Assembly: GCF_003989745.1 (NCBI RefSeq) | Contig: NZ_RZGS01000002.1 | Location: forward strand, 1-64,000 | Direction of reading: 5' to 3' | Origin: Legionella septentrionalis | GTDB taxonomy: Bacteria; Pseudomonadota; Gammaproteobacteria; Legionellales; Legionellaceae | Length of the DNA: 64,000 nucleotides | Shown: positions 18,637 through 27,511 of the stretch, one piece after another | How the letters are laid out: every line of letters starts with the position of its first letter | How positions within the stretch are numbered: the first letter of the stretch is position 1 | Program-made: the position numbers and the translations under genes | The notes under the pieces: generated by a model | What the model saw: only the letters and a program-made list of their open reading frames with translations | Told to the model about the DNA's origin: nothing | Database searches by the model: none

Positions 18637-19507
18637 TGAACAATTCGTAAGTAGCACATGGCGGGATTACCTGGAGTTATGCAAGCCTCGTGTCGTGGCT
18701 TTGATGTTGCTTACCGTGGTGGTAGGGATGTACTTAGCCACACCAGGCTGGGTGCCTGTCGCTACATTAACTAGTGCACTATTGGGTATAGGTTTATGCG
18801 CAGGCAGTGCAGCTGCCATTAACCATTTGGTGGATAAACGCATTGATGCCATGATGGCACGCACCAAAAAAAGGCCTATTGCTCACGGGAGAATCTCGGT
18901 AAAAGAGGCATTTTTATTTGCATGCGTGTTAGGTGTGGGCGGGCTTGTCATTCTAATTTTATTCGTCAATAGGTTAACGGCCGTATTAACGTTTGTTTCT
19001 TTGATTGGTTATGCCGGGGTTTATACTGGGTATCTTAAGCGCGCTACTCCACAAAATATTGTTATAGGCGGTTTAGCTGGCGCAGCGCCGCCTTTACTAG
19101 GTTGGACTGCGGTAACCAATCAGCTCGACCCGCAAGCATTATTACTGGTTCTCATTATTTTTACCTGGACCCCGCCGCATTTCTGGGCGTTGGCTATTTA
19201 CCGTTTTGAAGATTATCGTCATGCCGAAATTCCAATGCTGCCAGTTACCCACGGTATTGACTACACCAAATTGAATGTGCTGCTTTATACTATTCTGCTC
19301 GTGGCAGTTAGTATATTGCCATTTGCGGTAAAAATGAGCGGGTTGGTTTATTTAGCCGGAGCATTGGCTCTGGGCGCACGATTTTTATATTGGGGAATCG
19401 TTTTATATCGCAGCAAGCAAGCAGTGATTGCAATGCGTACCTTCCGTTTCTCTATCATCTATCTGATGTTGTTATTTTTGTTTTTATTAATTGATCATTA
19501 TTTGTGA
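18623..19507 (+). CDS. ctaB: Protoheme IX farnesyltransferase (heme O synthase)
   Basis: Adds the farnesyl tail to heme B, giving heme O. About 294 residues and eight or nine membrane segments. Prenyltransferase motif [19 protein letters not shown] near residues 60-80 and the second conserved loop [11 protein letters not shown]. The start is placed at the ATG at 18623 (an ATG at 18614 is nearly as good), overlapping the end of cox15 by 14 bases; longer upstream starts lie inside cox15 and are unlikely. Confidence 0.95.
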   Translation: MQLINEQFVSSTWRDYLELCKPRVVALMLLTVVVGMYLATPGWVPVATLTSALLGIGLCAGSAAAINHLVDKRIDAMMARTKKRPIAHGRISVKEAFLFACVLGVGGLVILILFVNRLTAVLTFVSLIGYAGVYTGYLKRATPQNIVIGGLAGAAPPLLGWTAVTNQLDPQALLLVLIIFTWTPPHFWALAIYRFEDYRHAEIPMLPVTHGIDYTKLNVLLYTILLVAVSILPFAVKMSGLVYLAGALALGARFLYWGIVLYRSKQAVIAMRTFRFSIIYLMLLFLFLLIDHYL

Positions 19508-19516
19508 GGAAGTAAG

Positions 19517-20158
19517 ATGTCTGCTCGAAAAAACCGGATTGTAATGACGGTAATTAGTTTGATTGCTGTAGCCGCATTAATTGCTGGGTTGTTTGTTTCC
19601 CAGCACATGCATGCTAAAAAGCATGTGGATATGAGTGAGTTTCATGGGACTTTATTAGAAAATCCCCGTGAAATCGGCGATTTTTCTTTGTCTGGTATTG
19701 ATGAGAAAACATTTGGCAAGGATAGTTTGCAAGGGCAATGGACTATGGTGTTCTTTGGTTTTACCAATTGCGGTTATCTTTGCCCCACCACCATGGCGCA
19801 ACTTAGCAAAATGTATCGTATCTTGGAAGAGAAAGGCGCAAAAATCATGCCTAAAGTAGTCATGATCACCATCGATCCACAACGCGACAGCTTGAAAAAA
19901 TTGGCGCAATACGTGAAAGGGTTTAACCCGCACTTTTATGGAGCGAGGGGAGACGAGGATACCATCAAGCGCATGACGAAAGAATTAGGTGTTGCTTATG
20001 CCAAGATTGCCTTAAAGGATGAAAATCCTGATGATTATGATATGGAACATACGGGAACGGTTATGCTTTTCGACCGGCAAGGGCATTTGCAAGCTTTTTT
20101 CACCACCCCTCACCAAGCCGAACTGTTGGCGCAAGATTATCTGTTGCTTGTTTCATAA
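19517..20158 (+). CDS. SCO1/SenC copper chaperone
   Basis: Delivers copper to the CuA site of oxidase subunit II. 213 residues: N-terminal membrane anchor (about 9-28), then a thioredoxin fold with the copper-binding FTNCGYLCP near residue 88 and the ligand His in DMEHTG near residue 173. Good ribosome site GAGGAAG at 19505-19511. Last gene of the oxidase assembly cluster. The structural oxidase subunit genes are not nearby. Confidence 0.94.
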   Translation: MSARKNRIVMTVISLIAVAALIAGLFVSQHMHAKKHVDMSEFHGTLLENPREIGDFSLSGIDEKTFGKDSLQGQWTMVFFGFTNCGYLCPTTMAQLSKMYRILEEKGAKIMPKVVMITIDPQRDSLKKLAQYVKGFNPHFYGARGDEDTIKRMTKELGVAYAKIALKDENPDDYDMEHTGTVMLFDRQGHLQAFFTTPHQAELLAQDYLLLVS

Positions 20159-20169
20159 GCAAATCAACG

Positions 20170-20222
20170 ACTGCCTTTGCGAAACTCCAAAGGCGAAGGC
20201 AGTTAACTGGTTTAAAATTTTT
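20170..20222 (+). terminator. Possible terminator of the oxidase assembly cluster
   Basis: Eight-base-pair stem ACTGCCTT / AAGGCAGT (20170-20177 and 20196-20203), with an alternative inner stem CCTTTG / CAAAGG. A T-run (TTTTTT near 20218) follows ten or more bases later, so termination is plausible but not clear-cut. Confidence 0.4.
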
Positions 20223-20413
20223 TAAAAACGAGTGTAAAAAAAATACACTTTCCTGCGAGTTTAGAGGATAATTACATAGTTATTTTAATTTAGATACCAA
20301 GCGAGTACAGTGAAGGTGTTCTAAACTTTTCTTATCAGCTCTTTCATTTGTGTTGGCCTCAAGCCAAATTCTTTGTGGATTTAAAATAAAAATGAAGAAG
20401 GAAATATAGATAT

Positions 20414-21322
20414 ATGAAAATCGCGATTCTTGCGACTAATGGTGAGTTGTATTCTCATAAACGCTTAAAAATGGCCGGTGAAGAAGCGGGTCATGAAATC
20501 AAAATCATTAATCCTTTATATTGTTATATGAATGTGGCGGCTTCTAAGCCCCAGGTTCATTACCGTGGTGGAGAGCCTTTACCACATTTCGATGCGGTGA
20601 TCCCACGGATTGGCGCATCAAATACATTTTATGGAACCGCCGTTTTGCGTCACATGGAAACCATGGGAATGTATACCCTTAATGAGTCCATTGCCATCTC
20701 GCGTTCTCGTGATAAGTTCAGGGCATTGCAATTGTTAGCACGCAAGGGCATACCCATGCCTTTAACAAGTTTTGCCCAATCGCCGGGAGATACCGAAGAT
20801 TTAATTCGCATGGTGGGCGGAGCGCCATTGGTGATTAAGTTGCTGGAAGGTACCCAGGGTAAGGGCGTTATTTTAGCGGATACGCATCAATCCGCAGTCA
20901 GCATCATCAATGCGTTTAAAGAAATGCACGTCAATATTTTAGTGCAGGAATTCATTAAAGAATCGCGAGGAACCGATATTCGCTGTTTGGTGATTGGCGA
21001 TAAAATAGTGGCTGCCATAAAGCGGCAGGCCAAAGAGGGAGAATTTCGTGCCAATGTGCATCAGGGGGGCAAAGCTCATGAAGTAAAATTGTCTCCGCAA
21101 GAACGTACTATAGCGGTTGCAGCCGCTAAAACCATGGGCTTAAAAGTGGCAGGCGTGGATATATTACGTTCAAATCACGGACCTTTGGTTCTCGAAATCA
21201 ATTCATCACCTGGTCTGGAGGCAATTGAAAAAACCACCCAGATTAATATTGCCGGGGAAATCATCAGTTATATCGAAAAACACGCCAAACCGATTGGGGT
21301 GAATAAACGTTTTCAAGGTTAA
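20414..21322 (+). CDS. rimK: Ribosomal protein S6 glutamate ligase-type ATP-grasp enzyme
   Basis: 302 residues, close to E. coli RimK, which adds glutamates to the C-terminus of ribosomal protein S6 and can make poly-glutamate. Motifs: [15 protein letters not shown] at the N-terminus, [18 protein letters not shown] near 95, ATP-grasp [12 protein letters not shown] near residue 143, [11 protein letters not shown], and metal-binding [14 protein letters not shown] near residue 260. Monocistronic. An AstE-like deacylase gene lies far away at 47.5 kb, not next to it. Confidence 0.95.
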   Translation: MKIAILATNGELYSHKRLKMAGEEAGHEIKIINPLYCYMNVAASKPQVHYRGGEPLPHFDAVIPRIGASNTFYGTAVLRHMETMGMYTLNESIAISRSRDKFRALQLLARKGIPMPLTSFAQSPGDTEDLIRMVGGAPLVIKLLEGTQGKGVILADTHQSAVSIINAFKEMHVNILVQEFIKESRGTDIRCLVIGDKIVAAIKRQAKEGEFRANVHQGGKAHEVKLSPQERTIAVAAAKTMGLKVAGVDILRSNHGPLVLEINSSPGLEAIEKTTQINIAGEIISYIEKHAKPIGVNKRFQG

Positions 21323-21363
21323 GCGCGCGGTTCACGGATGAACCATAAGATGCAGCAAGGCCA

Positions 21364-21603
21364 TCAATTATGTCGTTTATCACTTTTGCCGAGTAGCCAT
21401 TCCGGATTGACTTCCAATTCTTCGGCAATGAGTTGCAATAGTGGGGTACCAGAATGGATATTGCCATTTAGAATCGCTTCCGCCTTGCCGCGTGGTATAT
21501 TGATTAGTTTGGCAAATACTTCCACGCGTTCATCCGCACGTTGTGGGACGCCAATTTCATCTAATTCTTTATTCAGGCGTTCTGAGAATTGTTTATTGCT
21601 CAT
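21364..21603 (-). CDS. Small helix-turn-helix (Cro/C1-type) DNA-binding protein
   Basis: 79 residues. Helical pattern RLNKELDEIGVPQ, RVEVFAKLINIPRGKAEAILNG and TPLLQLIAEELEVNPEWLLG fits a Xre-type HTH over residues 20-70. Ribosome site AGGTGGAGG at 21605-21613 on the minus strand is strong. It converges with rimK. Its target is unknown. Confidence 0.8.
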   Translation of the reverse strand: MSNKQFSERLNKELDEIGVPQRADERVEVFAKLINIPRGKAEAILNGNIHSGTPLLQLIAEELEVNPEWLLGKSDKRHN

Positions 21604-21760
21604 AATCTACCTCCACCAGGTAAGAGTCAAATTGGCGTCCCGACCTATGAAGACTATCGCTCACATTAAAAAAAACATTATTAAAAAGTAATAATTTCTG
21701 TTATTCAATGGATATAGCATAAAAATATACTTTTGCAATTTTTATGATAAAAGATCATTT

Positions 21761-22753
21761 TTATTTCAAATTGGTCAAATTAAGTAGTTCTTGCACCCAA
21801 ACATCATCGTCGTTCACACAAGGGATTAAGGTAAATTTTTCACCGCCCAATTTTTGCCAGTCTTCGCGCGCGCGCATGCCAATTTCTTCCAGGGTTTCCA
21901 GACAGTCAGAGACAAAAGAGGGGCAAGCCACTGCAAGACGTTTTATGCCGCGTCTGGCGAGCTCGGTTAGCATATGGTCGGTATAAGGTTTAATCCACGG
22001 GGTTTTTCCCAGGCGGGATTGAAATGACATGCCGAATTGATGCTGCCTGAGTTGCAACTCTAACGCCAGTAGCGTCGAAGTTTTTATGCATTGCGCGCGG
22101 TAACAGCTAGGATGGCCAGGTGATTTTTTATTGCAGCCAGTTTGGCAGTGGGTTTTACACGCGTTTTTTAAAAGGTGATTTTCCGGCAGACCGTGATAAC
22201 TCAGTAAAATATAATCATGATCGTTGAGATAAGGTTTTATTTTGGCTGCCTGTGCCTGGATAAAACCGGGGAATTGGTGGAAGTCCCGGATTATATTTAA
22301 AAAAGGTATCGTAGAGCGGATGCTGAGTTGGCGCATTACTTCTTCGAGGGTTGAGCCGGTCGCAGCAGATGAATATTGGGGATATAAAGGCAAGACTGTA
22401 ATGTGGTCACAAGAATGTAATTCCTGCAGTGCTTTTGCTATGGAGGGTTCTCCATAGCGCATGGCTAGCACCACTTTGCAGTTTGTCCCAAGTTCTGCTT
22501 GTAATTTATCAGCCAATTTTTTGCCATGATAAAGCAATGGCGAACCATGCTCTGTCCAAATGGCTTTATAGGCGCGTGCAGTTTGTTTGGGCCTAAAGGG
22601 CAGGATAATCCCGTATAAAAGCAGGTAGCGCAGGGGTGCTGGTAAAGCAATCACCCGTTTATCGGCTAAAAATTGACGCAGGTAACGTCTCACAGCCGGG
22701 ACGTCCGGGCTGGCAGGCGTACCTAAGTTGAGTAATAATAAACCGTGTTGCAT
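21761..22753 (-). CDS. hemH: Ferrochelatase
   Basis: Inserts ferrous iron into protoporphyrin IX, the last step of protoheme synthesis. 330 residues. N-terminal GLLLLNLGTPASP, AMRYGEPSI near 98, LPLYPQYSSAATGS near 122, catalytic His in LLSYHGLPE near 185, and a cysteine-rich stretch CKTHCQTGCNKK near 200. Family-typical length. It supplies the heme used by ctaB and ctaA about 3-5 kb away. No strong ribosome site is apparent before the ATG. Confidence 0.95.
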   Translation of the reverse strand: MQHGLLLLNLGTPASPDVPAVRRYLRQFLADKRVIALPAPLRYLLLYGIILPFRPKQTARAYKAIWTEHGSPLLYHGKKLADKLQAELGTNCKVVLAMRYGEPSIAKALQELHSCDHITVLPLYPQYSSAATGSTLEEVMRQLSIRSTIPFLNIIRDFHQFPGFIQAQAAKIKPYLNDHDYILLSYHGLPENHLLKNACKTHCQTGCNKKSPGHPSCYRAQCIKTSTLLALELQLRQHQFGMSFQSRLGKTPWIKPYTDHMLTELARRGIKRLAVACPSFVSDCLETLEEIGMRAREDWQKLGGEKFTLIPCVNDDDVWVQELLNLTNLK

Positions 22754-22786
22754 TTGGCAATGATGTTCCGGAATTAAAAAACTGGC

Positions 22787-22810
22787 GACACAGCAATTGC
22801 TTGCTGTGTC
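22787..22810 (-). terminator. Terminator of the cold-shock gene
   Basis: Ten-base-pair perfect stem GACACAGCAA / TTGCTGTGTC with a four-base loop. On the minus strand it is followed by GCCAGTTTTTTAA, a T-run that suits the cold-shock gene upstream of it. Confidence 0.8.
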
Positions 22811-22851
22811 ATTGAGACATAGTTTACCCGAAGTGAGATTGTTTGTACTAA

Positions 22852-23073
22852 TTATTCTAAGACTGCTTCGTGCAGGGCTGCTACATTGGTGGCATGTAAA
22901 CCGCGTTCCCCACGCTCAAGATCGAAACTCACTGCCTGACCTGCAATTAAGGTTTTGTAACCTGTGCCTTGAATTGCTGAGAAGTGAACAAAAATATCGT
23001 CGCCGCCTCCTTCAGGAACAATAAAGCCCCATCCTTTGGCATTGTTGAACCATTTGACTTCGCCTGTAGCCAT
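22852..23073 (-). CDS. Cold-shock domain protein (CspA/CspD family)
   Basis: 73 residues from the ATG at 23073, preceded by AGGAGG. Nucleic-acid-binding motifs KGWGFI (RNP1) near residue 14 and DIFVHF (RNP2) near residue 28. Single CSD, an RNA chaperone by family. The C-terminal tail ALHEAVLE is longer than in CspA and more CspD-like. The 297 bases to the next gene start are a plausible long 5' leader of the kind known for cold-shock mRNAs. Confidence 0.93.
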   Translation of the reverse strand: MATGEVKWFNNAKGWGFIVPEGGGDDIFVHFSAIQGTGYKTLIAGQAVSFDLERGERGLHATNVAALHEAVLE

Positions 23074-23370
23074 AATTCCTCCTTTTGCTAAGCTTATCAA
23101 TCGTCGGCCAGTTACTCCATGAAGCTTCCGGCTGGCAATTGCATTTGTCCTTAAATGACAATTGTTAATATAGCCCATTTTAATTGGGTTAATCCAACAT
23201 AACCTAAAATTAACTCATTTCTCAATACTTTTTTCTAAAATACCCTTGATTTTATGAAAAAAAGCTTGGTTTTGTTATTTTAAACAGCGGGATACAAATT
23301 ACATCGGTTCAGTAAATTAGCCAAAACCATACTAATATAATTTTTATAAATGCTCCCTTAAAGGATTATT

Positions 23371-24690
23371 GTGAGTGTACACATACAGCAAAAGCTTGTT
23401 GCCATTCTTGATGAAGCTGCCCATCCCTTAACTGAAGATAAATGCGATTATTTATTAAATAAAATTGGCGATGCCCGCTTTGTGCTTATAGGCGAAGCAA
23501 CACATGGAACTCATGAGTTTTACCAAATACGGAGTCAAATTACCAAACAATTGCTCGAGAAAAAAGGTTTTATGGCTGTGGCTATAGAAGGCGACTGGCC
23601 GGATGCTTATTGCATCCACCGTTTCATCCAGCAAAAAGATAATTCCGACATCAATGATGCATTGGCAGGATTTAAACGTTTCCCTACCTGGATGTGGCGA
23701 AATACGGCAATGCCTCCTTTCTTAAATTGGTTGCATACATTTAACAAACAGCAAGCAATTTTGCGCATGCCAAAGATAGGGTTTTACGGGTTGGATTTAT
23801 ATAGCCTGCATTCATCTATGCAGGCGGTTATTCAATATTTATATAAGGTAGATGCAAAAGCAGCGCATCGTGCCGAGCAGCGATATGCCTGTTTTAACCA
23901 CATTCATATTGATCCACAAGCTTATGGTTATCTCGCTTATGCCGGAATTAAAAAAAATTGTATCAAAGAAGCCGTGGAACAATTATTGGAGCTACAGCAC
24001 CGGGCTTTTGATTATCTTTGCAAAGACAACTCCGATATGGAAGAAAATTATTTTTTTGCCACCCAGAATGCACGATTGGTAAAAAACGCAGAAACTTATT
24101 ATCGCTCCATGTTTGCAGAACATACATCTTCCTGGAATATCCGCGATCGGCATATGGCAGAAATGGTTAATGTATTGACTGATCATTTAGAAACCCGGTT
24201 CAACAGGCCGGCTAAGATGATTATCTGGGCACATAATTCGCATATTGGCGATGCTAGAGCTACTGAAATGGGCGAAGACGGGGAAGTAAACATCGGCCAA
24301 TTAGTCCGTGAGCAATATCATCCGCATACCTATTTAATTGGGTTTTCCACTTATGAGGGATTTGTAACCGCTGCTTCCAATTGGGACGCGCCCGCGGAAT
24401 ATAAAAAAGTGATCCCAGCTCTCAAGGGCAGCTATGAAGACTTGTTTCATGCCCTGCAATATAAAAATTTTATTTTAGATTTAACAAATCGAGAATTGGA
24501 GCATTTTTTAAAAATTCCCCGCTTGCAGCGTGCAATAGGCGTTGTATATCGTCCTGAAACAGAACGTGCGAGCCATTATTATTTTACCCGTTTACCGTAC
24601 CAATTCGATTGTATGATTCATTTGGATAAAACAAATGCTGTGCAACCGCTTGATGATAGCGAGGAGTGGGAGCGGGGCAGGCAGCATTAA
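23371..24690 (+). CDS. Erythromycin esterase-like protein
   Basis: 439 residues, GTG start. Conserved EreA/EreB-type motifs: GEATHGTHEFYQIRSQIT near residue 41, AIEGDWPDAY near 72, and WAHNSHIGDA near 288, which hold the metal or active-site histidines and glutamates. Genuine macrolide esterases are a small subset; most members of this chromosomal group have unknown substrates, so resistance should not be assumed. It is followed closely by the DUF72 gene, then SDR and CDF genes, probably one transcription unit. Confidence 0.85.
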   Translation: MSVHIQQKLVAILDEAAHPLTEDKCDYLLNKIGDARFVLIGEATHGTHEFYQIRSQITKQLLEKKGFMAVAIEGDWPDAYCIHRFIQQKDNSDINDALAGFKRFPTWMWRNTAMPPFLNWLHTFNKQQAILRMPKIGFYGLDLYSLHSSMQAVIQYLYKVDAKAAHRAEQRYACFNHIHIDPQAYGYLAYAGIKKNCIKEAVEQLLELQHRAFDYLCKDNSDMEENYFFATQNARLVKNAETYYRSMFAEHTSSWNIRDRHMAEMVNVLTDHLETRFNRPAKMIIWAHNSHIGDARATEMGEDGEVNIGQLVREQYHPHTYLIGFSTYEGFVTAASNWDAPAEYKKVIPALKGSYEDLFHALQYKNFILDLTNRELEHFLKIPRLQRAIGVVYRPETERASHYYFTRLPYQFDCMIHLDKTNAVQPLDDSEEWERGRQH

Positions 24691-24706
24691 TTTTGAGGAT
24701 ACAAAG

Positions 24707-25495
24707 ATGGAGGATCATTTCCAAATTGGAACTTCCGGGTGGAGTTTCAACAGTTGGAAAGGGCAATTTTATCCCAAAGATTTAAAAGCGAAAGAGTGGT
24801 TGCCTTTTTACGCACAATATTTTACCAGCGTTGAATTGAATAACAGTTTCTACCAATTGCCCAAACTAAATTCTGTGAAGACATGGTGTGAATCCACCCC
24901 TCAAGATTTTATTTTTTCCTTAAAGGCTCACCGCTACATCACGCATATGAAGCGTTTAAATGATAGTAAAGAAAGTCTTGATAAGATGCTGGAAATTTTT
25001 GCCGCATTTGATGCAAAATTAGGACCGATTTTATTTCAATTTCCTCCAAGTTTTTCCCTGGATTTATCCCGCCTCCAGGATTTTCTGAAGCATTTGTCAC
25101 GAGAATACCGCTATACTTTTGAGTTTAGAAATAAAAGTTGGTTTTGCGCTGCAGTCTATGCACTCTTGGAAAAACAGCACATTTCATTATGTTTTTATGA
25201 TTATAAAAACTACCAGGCGCCAGAAATTCTCACCAGCGATCTGGTGTACATTCGCCTGCATGGTCCACAGCAGCAACCCTATCACGGCTCTTACAGCAGA
25301 ACAATGCTCACTGACTATGCAGAAAAATTAATAAGCTGGCGCAAACAAAACAGGCATATATTTTGCTACTTCGATAATGATGAAAAGGCTTGTGCGCCTA
25401 AGAATGCACTTTATCTTAAAGAGCAATTAACCCGTAAACAGCAAGATTTGCTATACCTAAAGAATATGGATAATGGAGTCAGCCATGAACAATAA
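24707..25495 (+). CDS. DUF72 family protein
   Basis: 262 residues with the DUF72 TIM-barrel pattern: IGTSGWSFNSWKGQFYP at the N-terminus, VELNNSFYQLP near 48, FSLKAHRYITHMKRL near 72, ILFQFPPSF near 112, and CYFDNDEKACAPKNA near the C-terminus. The biochemical function of this family is unknown. The start is the ATG at 24707 after TGAGGAT; the in-frame start at 24635 lies inside the preceding gene. It overlaps the next start slightly. Confidence 0.9.
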   Translation: MEDHFQIGTSGWSFNSWKGQFYPKDLKAKEWLPFYAQYFTSVELNNSFYQLPKLNSVKTWCESTPQDFIFSLKAHRYITHMKRLNDSKESLDKMLEIFAAFDAKLGPILFQFPPSFSLDLSRLQDFLKHLSREYRYTFEFRNKSWFCAAVYALLEKQHISLCFYDYKNYQAPEILTSDLVYIRLHGPQQQPYHGSYSRTMLTDYAEKLISWRKQNRHIFCYFDNDEKACAPKNALYLKEQLTRKQQDLLYLKNMDNGVSHEQ

Positions 25496-26411
25496 AGGTA
25501 AGGATGAGAAAGAGCACCCTGAAATTGAAGAGCTTAAACATATTTGCGATATAGTGCAAAAGGATAAGACCATCAACCCTGAACAAACGCAGGCTGTGCA
25601 ACCTGGCATGCAAAGTGAGATGCGCCCGCTGCCTATTTCAATGTATAAAGATTATCACCCAGCTGATAAACTCAAGGGCAAAGTCGTGCTCATCACAGGG
25701 GGTGATAGCGGGATTGGTCGCGCCGTGGCTTATCATGCTATTGCAGAAGGGGCAAAAGTTGCATTTGTGTATTTAAATGAAACTGCGGACGCTGACGAAA
25801 CCATAAACCAAATTCAAACGATGCGCGGTGAAGCGATCGGCATTCAAAAAGATTTAACGGAGCGAGCGGCTTGTAAAGAAGTGATACAGGAATGTTTGCA
25901 GCGCTTCGGACAAATCAATGTTTTAATTAATAACATAGCCGTGCAGTATCCAACTAAGAAAATTGAAAAAATATCCCCGCAAACTTTACGCAAGGTTTTT
26001 TACACGAATGTATTTTCCTATTTTTTCATGATCCAGGAAGCCCTTTCGCACCTGAAAGAGGGTGATGTAATCATAAACACCACTTCGGTTACAGCCTTTC
26101 GTGGCAGTGAGCATTTGGTTGATTATTCTGCAACCAAAGGTGCCATTGTGTCATTGACGCGTTCGTTAGCCACCTTATTGGTGGAAAAGGGGATACGGGT
26201 GAATGGTGTGGCGCCTGGTCCTGTATGGACTCCTTTGATTCCCGCGAGCTTTTCGGCGCAAGAAGTGGCTGAATTTGGCTCACAGTCACCGATGAATAAA
26301 CCCGCGCAGCCTGCTGATATTGCTCCTTGTTATATTTTTCTTGCATGCAAAGACAGCACTTTTATTACTGGGCAAATCTTACATCCAAACGGCGGAGAAA
26401 TTATTCCATAA
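25485..26411 (+). CDS. SDR-family oxidoreductase, YghA / general-stress type
   Basis: About 308 residues from the ATG at 25485 (GGAG six bases upstream; an ATG at 25473 is also in frame). Hydrophilic N-terminal extension ending PLPISMYKDYHPADKLKG, then cofactor motif TGGDSGIG near 60, NNIAVQYP, and catalytic YSATKGA near 210. This layout is that of E. coli YghA and Bacillus stress SDRs. Overlaps the DUF72 gene by 11 bases, indicating coupling. Confidence 0.9.
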   Translation: MNNKGKDEKEHPEIEELKHICDIVQKDKTINPEQTQAVQPGMQSEMRPLPISMYKDYHPADKLKGKVVLITGGDSGIGRAVAYHAIAEGAKVAFVYLNETADADETINQIQTMRGEAIGIQKDLTERAACKEVIQECLQRFGQINVLINNIAVQYPTKKIEKISPQTLRKVFYTNVFSYFFMIQEALSHLKEGDVIINTTSVTAFRGSEHLVDYSATKGAIVSLTRSLATLLVEKGIRVNGVAPGPVWTPLIPASFSAQEVAEFGSQSPMNKPAQPADIAPCYIFLACKDSTFITGQILHPNGGEIIP

Positions 26412-26430
26412 TCTTTTTAAGGAAATTGCG

Positions 26431-27375
26431 ATGTACAAATCTAAAGATTTTGAATTTCCCAAAGATTTGGAACCTGTTTATAAAAAGGCACAACGCATTG
26501 AATGGCTGAGCATTGGTTTTCTTATTTCTGTCATCATCATGACTTACTTGGTAATGGGAAATATTCAGACAATGAAAACCATTTGGTTGGAAGATATGTT
26601 AAGCTTAACCGGCCCCGCCTCATTCTTAATGACTTCGAAAATCTTTTTTCGCAAACCTTCGGTTTATTTTCCATACGGTTTCCATAGCATTGTAAAAATT
26701 GCTTTTTTAATTTCTTCTGTAGCACTCGCTGGCATTGGTTTATTTCTTTTATTCGATGGATTGCATGTGCTTCTTAAATTGGAAAAACCCGTTATCCCTA
26801 CCATTATGTTATTTGGCCATGCAATTTGGTTAGGTTACTTCATTATTCTTATCATGTTGTATAAAGTCATTGTTCCATACATCTTGGGCACTATAAAAAT
26901 ACGCCTGGCCAAACAACTTCATGACAAAATCTTATATGTTGACGGGCGTACGAACCGCGCGGACTGGGTAGCTGCATCAGGAGGAATTTTGGGGGTCATT
27001 GGCATTGGTTTAGGATGGTGGTGGTGCGATGCGCTGATTGCCATACTTATTTCCTTGGATATCATAAAAGACGGATTTACCAACACCAAGCATGCGGTTT
27101 TCGGGTTATTGGATGAAACCCCCACAAACGTTGAGCGTGATAGTATTGATCCATTGATAAGAAAAATTAAAAAATATTTACAAAGAGAAGCTTGGGTAAG
27201 AGAAGTTGAAATAAGAGTCCGTGAAGACGGGCATGTATATTATGGTGAAGCTTTCATTGTTCCGCGTTCTTCTGCACATTTATTGGAAAACATTGAGCAA
27301 GCCCGCGAAAATATTTATAAACTAAGCTGGCGTATCCACGATTTTTCCATTTGCCCGGTAAAAAAGTTGCCTTAA
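26431..27375 (+). CDS. Cation diffusion facilitator-like membrane transporter
   Basis: About 314 residues starting at the ATG at 26431 behind AAGGA. It has five to six membrane segments between residues 25 and 205. The cytoplasmic C-terminal domain REVEIRVREDGHVYYGEAFIV resembles that of CDF metal efflux proteins. The metal motif DGRTNRADWVAA near residue 172 is a variant of the usual HxxxD/DxxxD sites, so the substrate (zinc, iron or other divalent cation) is uncertain. Ends the erythromycin-esterase-like / DUF72 / SDR group. Confidence 0.8.
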   Translation: MYKSKDFEFPKDLEPVYKKAQRIEWLSIGFLISVIIMTYLVMGNIQTMKTIWLEDMLSLTGPASFLMTSKIFFRKPSVYFPYGFHSIVKIAFLISSVALAGIGLFLLFDGLHVLLKLEKPVIPTIMLFGHAIWLGYFIILIMLYKVIVPYILGTIKIRLAKQLHDKILYVDGRTNRADWVAASGGILGVIGIGLGWWWCDALIAILISLDIIKDGFTNTKHAVFGLLDETPTNVERDSIDPLIRKIKKYLQREAWVREVEIRVREDGHVYYGEAFIVPRSSAHLLENIEQARENIYKLSWRIHDFSICPVKKLP

Positions 27376-27511
27376 AAAATTTCAGAAAAGATAAAAAATA
27401 ATTCATTCTTTATCAAACAGTTAAATTAAAAATAAATCCAAAAAAACAGCTGGAATTTGTCATAAATTGTTCTATAGTTTTTAAACCGCATTACTTTATA
27501 AGATTTAATAT

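Noticed and set aside
21329-21344. Short inverted repeat GGTTCA / TGAACC after rimK as a terminator
   Set aside because: Only six base pairs and no T-tract follow.
23371-24690. Macrolide resistance gene
   Set aside because: The protein has erythromycin-esterase family motifs, but most chromosomal homologues have no shown macrolide activity, so resistance is not claimed.
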